A DNA stretch of 64,000 nucleotides. It comes from Mesorhabditis belari. Taxonomy: Eukaryota > Nematoda > Chromadorea > Rhabditida > Rhabditidae. Made by a program: the position numbers and the translations under genes. A model generated the notes under the pieces. The model was not told the DNA's origin, searched no databases, and saw only the letters and a program-made list of their open reading frames with translations. Positions 58,701-64,000 of the stretch are shown here, one piece after another; within the stretch, counting starts at the first letter, position 1, and the number at the start of each line of letters is the position of its first letter. The stretch lies in the NCBI GenBank assembly GCA_958450365.1, contig CAUEEP010000862.1, forward strand, positions 124,001-188,000, in the 5' to 3' direction.

Positions 58701-59142
58701 CTTTGATTTTTTAGCTGAATAACTTTCTTCAGTCATTTTAGAATCAAGTTTTAGTAAAATTTTACAGGAACTTTTGAATCAGCCTGGACATCCCTCTGCA
58801 AGAAGAAATTAATGAGCTTCTATCCTTCGTCTACTTCTATCCTTCTACTTCTATCCTTCTATCCTTCGTCTACCCGATTAGGCTGAAACTTGAGATATTC
58901 AAGACATTGTAAAGCCAATCTTCAAGACAATTTCTTGTACAATAGTCAAAGTATCCAGTCATCAAGACTAAATAATTCTAAGCTAAAGATTTAACATCTC
59001 TTTTAAGATATTCAATTTTGTTAGCTGAGCTCTTTTCAGTTTTCAGCAACAAGACAACTTTTCTTGCTTATTTTTCATTTGGAAACCCACGTGATGTTGA
59101 TGGAAGTTCATCAATCTCCATCACTTCCACGTGATCCGGCAT
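52739..59142 (-). CDS. nuclear hormone receptor with C4 zinc-finger DBD and LBD
   Basis: Ligand-type transcription factor. Exon 1 (59142-59091) starts MPDHVEVMEIDELPSTS, 4 nt after a TCAATTCAG acceptor, as for spliced-leader addition. Exon 2 (57807-57717) gives the first finger, DCDICNSPAATLHYGAMTCG. The next exons give GSCKVFFLRTSMAKRVFLCD (P-box CGSCKVFF) and CRACRFQKCLKMGMNPEG. A hinge follows (AVGRRKQLIASAKENEEDQL, then KSAARSRSYHLEAKKFDNPT). The LBD exons between about 56555 and 54010 include FRQLYCRLTLHMLDWVVSLD, ISRQAANCVVLTMAYNTYRF and FREIHLSPEEYVLLKCISFF. The last exon (about 52839-52739) ends GMRGRITRDFHLSD. In my splice the second finger has 12 rather than 9 residues between its second and third Cys, so one junction near 57340/57058 may be off. 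Introns contain a mariner derivative and a 520-bp miniature element. Confidence 0.88.
53422..53985 (+). mobile_element. internally deleted mariner, 564 bp
   Basis: TA-flanked. Ends TTAGGTGTGTGAAAAAGTAA and the exact inverse TTACTTTTTCACACACCTAA, extending through ATCCACGTTTTT. In the last intron of the nuclear receptor gene, opposite in direction. Retains transposase 3' sequence (separate entry). Confidence 0.9.
53560..53911 (+). pseudogene. mariner transposase remnant lacking the first catalytic region
   Basis: A frame around 53575-53610 reads FIKKLDKWIPHE, the WVPHEL motif that ends the N-terminal domain. It is followed immediately by NDNARPHVSLQTRQKIQSIG and EVLPHPPYSPDLSPSDYYLF with the second and third Asp, and ends near 53911. 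The span that normally carries the TxDExW first Asp is deleted, so this is a typical internal-deletion derivative. Confidence 0.85.
57625..57672. repeat. microsatellite (CTTTCTTTT)n
   Basis: Repeated TTTCTTTTC units in the intron after the first zinc-finger exon of the receptor gene. Confidence 0.85.
58052..58571. mobile_element. 520-bp mariner-like miniature element, copy 3
   Basis: Ends ATAGGTTGATGCATAAGTCT and inverse of AGACTTATGCATCAACCTAA. Interior GAGTATGAAGTCGGGTAGTC matches the other copies. In the first intron of the receptor gene. Confidence 0.85.
58815..58880. repeat. tandem repeat (CTTCTATCCTTC)n
   Basis: Several imperfect units of CTTCTATCCTTC and TCGTCTAC in the first intron of the receptor gene. 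Confidence 0.75.
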
Positions 59143-59150
59143 TTTTCTGA
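59143..59150 (-). promoter_or_regulatory. candidate spliced-leader acceptor for the receptor gene
   Basis: TTATCAATTCAG ends at 59147 on the minus strand, leaving only AAAA before the ATG. This is the usual layout of a nematode trans-splice site. Confidence 0.6.
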
Positions 59151-62100
59151 ATTGATAAGCTTTTATGCAATAAATAAATTTAGGTACACAGAAACAAAAA
59201 GAAACGCTTTCACAAATTACAATAGAAAGAATTATCCAGAAGAATTGTCTTGAGCTATTCTCCACTGAGCACGGAAAAGTTGAAACTTCACTTTTTGAAA
59301 ACTCAAAAAAATTTCCAAATGCAGATCAATGCAGTATTATCAACAAGTGTTTGTTACAAAACCAAATCAAATTTTTTGAACGCTTTAAAAAAGAAAATGG
59401 TGGTGGGGAAACTCTTCAAATTGTATTGATCTATTCTCTTGCCGCCAGGAAAAAGTTGAAGCCTCTTCTTTGTACAGAAAAATTCCGCTTCACTTTTGGA
59501 ATTCAAATCAAAGTTGGCGAATGTAAGTAAAGTTTTTAAAGATTGTCTAAGAAATGACAAAACCTTAAAAAAGCAACTTCATATATTACTTTGATCTAAA
59601 TAATCATGAAAACGTTGAAACTTTTTTTTTAGATCAGTTTTAGAGCCTAAGACAAGAATTTCGTTAGCTCGCTTTGCTCAAATCTAATTTTTCAAGTTTT
59701 GAAAAGAAGTTCCATTTTTAAAAGTTAAACTTTGCGGCATACACATTACTTTCTCTAAAGATCATACAACAAGATCTAAAGATCTAAAGATCATACAAAA
59801 ATTGAAACTTCATTCTCAAGCACTAGCCAAAATCTTTCTAGCAAAGAAAAGTTCACTGGATTGTACTTGTTTGCTTACTACATGTTTCGAAAGTTTCGAA
59901 AAACAGCACAATTCTTAAAAAGGCACCGATTCCGGGTATTCACTTGATTTCCTGATTTTTAGTCTTTGAAATGATCTCAAAAAGGAAAAGAAAATTGTTG
60001 ATAAAAGCTGTAGTTAATTTTAGCTAGTGATCGGGGAAAAGTAGAAAAAAAGAGAAAAAATTATTGAAGAAAACTATGTACAAAAATGTCTGTATGGCCT
60101 CTATTCTGAGACCGGGGATTTCTCGGAAAATCCCAACGACAAAAGGCGGGGGACGACCGCTGTTAGAGGAAAAATTACTCGAAAAGAGAATTCTTTTTTT
60201 CTTCTCTTTCATTTCTTTTCAATCCATAGCAACGCTTTGTCTTTCTCTTCATTTTTCTCCATTTTCCGCTTGATTTTTGAAAACTTCCCCTCTGTTTCTA
60301 CGCAAATTACCGCCTCACCGAAGCGGGAAGGAAAAAAAATGTACAGTAGTCTTTCTTTTCTGATGAGAAAATGCGATAAGTTCAAATGGCGATCCACTTG
60401 TTTTTTTTGTGAATTCTGAAAGTAAATTAGAACGTAATTTTTTCTTTTTTCTTTTTTCTTTACCCGTTTCTGAAAATGGAAAAAGGAGAAAACTATTCAT
60501 AGAATAAATTACCGTACTTTTTTTCAGTAAACGCGTAACTGAACTATTTCGACACACCCTTGCACAACAGAAGCTGTACATTCGTAAACATATCGTAAAC
60601 TTGAGACGTTAAAAATTTGAGAGCATTAGTCCAAGCGAATACTATTAAGAAACTAGATGCTGTGATACCGAAAAGCTTTAAACCTTTTACCAGATCTAGG
60701 CCTGATCTTTGTCAGATCTAGGGGCCCTTGTGTAGGGTCTACAGCAAGATCAAAGCTAGTTAGGGCCAAAGTTTGGCCAGAAACCAGGTCCAGGCCTACA
60801 CAATGAAAATTAGACATTGGTAGACAGATTCTGAAATTAAAAACCCCTCAAATCAATTATCATTGACCTGGTCTCCAAGACGCCGAATAAGTTTAAAAAT
60901 TCTTTTTTTCTAAAGTCGGGAGCATGGATGTTCTAATAGGAGGTTACTATTAGGTCTGTAAGCCAGTTAGGCTAGAAGTTAGGCTAGAAGTTAGCCAGTT
61001 AGGCTAGAAGTTAGCCTAACCCAGAAGTTAGACTTAGGCTTTTGATCTGACCCGGAAAAATCGAAGAACCCTGGCCAGGCCAGAACAATCGATATACATT
61101 TTTCCATCCCAGTAATTGTAAAAGCTGAATCCACAAAGATTTTTAAACCGATTCTCTCTATAAGAAAACAATTTGAACGTAGCTTTCTTGTCAAATCCAA
61201 GAAACAAGCCCACTGACGAGTTGAAACAAGAAAATTTTGGGCTCATTTTTAATTGATGAATTGTAAAACAATACCTAAATAGGGTGAAAGTTATCAATAC
61301 GTAACAATACGACTGTAACTTTGATGTACTTTGGTAAAACTTGAAACCAATCCCCACTCGCTGATCCTTTTTGAACTGTGGTTCAAAATTTTTCTGATCA
61401 ACACAAAATTTCGTGCAAACAAGCGTTTCAAAATTAGGAAAATATGTGATTTTTATGAAAAATACTTTGACAATTCGAAAATTTGCACGACTTTCTCTAT
61501 TTATGGTCGATTTTCCGTGGAAACTTTCAAAAATCGTCCTTTTTCGTTTTGGAGAATGAATTAGAGAGCTGGGATGTTGAATGTTCAAAAAGAAAAATTT
61601 CGGAGAAAAGAGAGAAAAAGAGGACGCGTTTCTAAAACGAAAATAATGATGTCATTTGAGAAAGGGGAAAATCGTTGAAGTGGATGGGGAAGCAAGGAGG
61701 AAGGATGTACAAAAGAATGTACAAAAAAAAGAATGCCAAATTTTTGATGCATGCAAAAGGCTAAGCTTTCGGAAAACAACAAAAGGTTGTTCAAAAATAT
61801 GAGCAGACAAGCTTTGGCTTAAAGGTAAAAAGCTAAAATTAATGGGACAAGCCTAAAAGTGAAATTTTTCTACAATTGGACTTGGTTTTGATTTAAATCT
61901 GAAGCATATCTCTTGCACAATTGTTGAAATTAGCTATTGGACTTACAATTGAATTGTTATTCAATTGTTCAAATTGAAACTTTTTATGAAACAAATTTTT
62001 AAACAGTCTTTAGGTTGAAACTCACAAAGCGAAAGCGATTGCAGGTTGCTCTTTTTTCCCCGATTTGTACAATTCCTTGAAAAAACTAAAACAACCTTAA

Positions 62101-64000
62101 TCCTACCGTAATCCAGAAATCACACCTGGTTTCGCAATAAACTTTTTATTATTTTGTTGAGGATTTGTCGATCAAAATAAGTACACGCTTGCTCCAAAAC
62201 AACGCCCAAATGGGTCTACAGTAGGTCTAGCAAAGTTGCAGACTTTGGGAAAAATAGATATCAAATTTTGTTCTCAAAGATTAGAGTATCAAAGTGGAAA
62301 TGATCAAAATAGGATTTCATGAGAGAGATTGGAGGAAAGGTAAAAATAAAAAAGATTTGTCTACAAGGGAAATTCTGGGACGAAAGGTAACTCATTAAAT
62401 GAAACATGATAATTATAAAAGAAGTTGTCGCAAAAGAAGTTGTTTCTAAAGGTTCTAAAGTTTTGCGAAAGGCCAGAACCATTGTTTTTGGCTAGATTTC
62501 AGATTCTGAACAAAGCCATTGCGGTGCTTGGTAAAATAAGCTTTTTTAAAAGGTTTACATTGGCATACAGTATCCGTCAGCGATGCAATGATTTCGCTAT
62601 GCCAGCGCCCGCACAGCTAACGAAATGCGCGACGAAAGCCTCGTGAGCAAGCCGTACGCCAGAGGGCAAGCGATTACAAGGTCGCACAAAGAACACCTCG
62701 TGGTCCTAAGGATAAGAAGAACAATCCCAAGAATTCATTCATCTTTGCTTTGTTAACAACGAGAAGGAATTTCAATTTAAGCAAAAACACCCAATACAAT
62801 CAGCACCGGAATCATGGGGGAAAGTGTAAAGTTTGTTTCGTTGATTGAGAGTAAAAGGCAAAGATTGAGAAAACAAGTTTGAATATCATCATTTGAAAAA
62901 TAGGACTGCACTAGCTAGAACCGAGAAAACGAAACAAAAGCAAATACTTTGGATTAGGGTAACGGTAAAAGAAAGTGGGATGTGCCTTTAATTTCATTAG
63001 CTCAGAAAAAAATATTTATATTCTACAATCAGATATGTTGTAGCTGAATTTAAGGAAAAGAACGATCAGATGACTTAGCAATGGCTTTGAATGGCGAAAA
63101 AGAGCACTCATTATTTTGTAACTAATTTAAAATTTCATTCAAAACTAACCATTGACAACTTTAAATAATTTGAATTTTACAAAATCACTTACTGTACAAG
63201 GCAAACATTTGTTAGCACCAAGAATTCGGTATTAAGCAATGAATCACGATTTTGAGAGCCTAAAAACGTGTGTACAAGAATCGGAAGTTGTGTTAGAAAA
63301 AAAGAGAAAATTCGAATGCGGCAATCAATTTTGTGTCTCTATCTGTCCATATTAGTGAGGTGGAAAGAGAAAAATGATGGAAATGAGAAAAAGTAAAAGG
63401 AACTGGAGAAAAAAAGAGAAGGTAGACCTGTGCGGGGAACCCCTTGATAGGTGGAGAAGGAGAAGAGGAGAGAATCGGCACGTGTAATCTCTCTCCACCT
63501 TGTTCCCCTTCTCCATTGCCCCTTTCACCGTCCTGTACTTTGTATATCCTTTTATCGTTTTCTTGTTTCTCTGTTTTCTGTTCTATTCTTGAGTCTTTTT
63601 GTGCGGTTTTGCCTCTTTTACCGATATTTCCATGTGGAGCTTTCTGTTTGCTCAACTTTGAGGCGGGAGACAGGGGGACTGGGGTAGGCCTGACCTGACG
63701 GGTCTGATGGAGAGGGCAGAGATCATTCATCCTTCATCCAACCGACTTACTCCCATTCACATAAAATGATCACTCACCAATTCCCTTCATTATTTGGGGT
63801 CAAAGTCTGCGCAAACGGAAGACTTTCTTTTTGGCGAGCCAGGCAACGATTCAATGAGATTTACCGGCTATTTTAGGCTCCATTTCATTTCCGGTCCAAA
63901 ACCCCAAGCTACTAATCAAAGATTATGTACAAACCGCAATTAGAAAAAATAGCTCTGATCTGAGACTACTACATCTATGAACAGATGAACTGGCACTCTG
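59151..64000. other. right flank, no supported gene
   Basis: AT-rich with polypurine tracts (60420-60480, 61590-61700, 63370-63480). A tandem AGTTAGGCTAGA repeat lies at 60963-61015, and a repeat at 62570-62720 shares CGCACAAAGAACA-type sequence with 15.2 kb. A 29-nt candidate minus exon at 63806-63778 has a GCGCAG acceptor and a GTGAGT donor and also contains a possible start (MKGI), so a minus-strand gene may begin or pass here. The 145-codon minus frame at 63293-63730 is basic and low in complexity and has no recognisable domain. Confidence 0.4.
60963..61015. repeat. tandem repeat (GTTAGGCTAGAA)n
   Basis: Four or so copies of a 12-bp unit GTTAGGCTAGAA with small deletions. Confidence 0.8.

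Noticed and set aside
63293..63730. 145-codon open frame on the minus strand as a gene
   Set aside because: Basic and Glu/Gln-rich with no domain, overlapping frames on the other strand; splice partner not established.
1..64000. CRISPR arrays, bacterial operons or rRNA genes
   Set aside because: Sequence is intron-rich eukaryotic; no regularly spaced direct repeats of CRISPR type and no conserved rRNA sequence was seen.

Overview
This window reads as nuclear DNA of a rhabditid-type nematode. The evidence is short introns with TTTTCAG-like acceptors, compact multi-exon genes, acceptor sites just upstream of start codons as expected for spliced-leader trans-splicing, an interstitial block of the nematode telomere repeat (GCCTAA/TTAGGC), two nuclear hormone receptors on one strand, and dense Tc1/mariner relics with non-autonomous relatives. 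The species cannot be named. All gene models were spliced by eye from reading phase, splice consensus and family motifs.

Layout. 1.6-5.3 kb (minus): a type I membrane protein with a signal peptide, degenerate EGF-like modules, one membrane segment and a cytosolic tail with PPxY and LPxY motifs. 5.3-16.8 kb: no host gene, but an integrase fragment, mariner-like palindromic elements, a 2 kb palindromic repeat field, a Tc1-type transposon with a broken transposase, and a tRNA-headed SINE-like repeat. 16.8-28.2 kb (plus): a 17-exon ZIP (SLC39, ZIP8/14-like) transporter whose signature metal-ligand histidines are replaced, with a dead mariner in one intron. 28.8 kb: a possible 45-residue secreted peptide. 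29.5-35.2 kb (minus): a complete GH35 lysosomal beta-galactosidase. 35.2-39.3 kb: a nest of miniature elements. 39.5-42.2 kb (minus): a nuclear-receptor ligand-binding-domain protein with no visible zinc finger and an AT-hook-like motif instead. 42.2-48.1 kb: repeats, including the interstitial telomere block. 48.1-52.3 kb (plus): an unrecognised basic protein ending in a CaaX box (CTIL), with a nearly full-length mariner in its last intron. 52.7-59.1 kb (minus): a full nuclear hormone receptor with C4 zinc fingers and LBD. 59.1-64 kb: AT-rich sequence with no supported gene.

The genes do not look like one pathway; this is an ordinary mixed nematode neighbourhood. The most unusual items are the zinc-finger-less receptor, the ZIP protein with altered ligands, the EGF membrane protein with Nedd4-adaptor-like PY motifs, and the prenylation-box orphan. 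Mobile elements lie in introns or between genes and none interrupts an exon.
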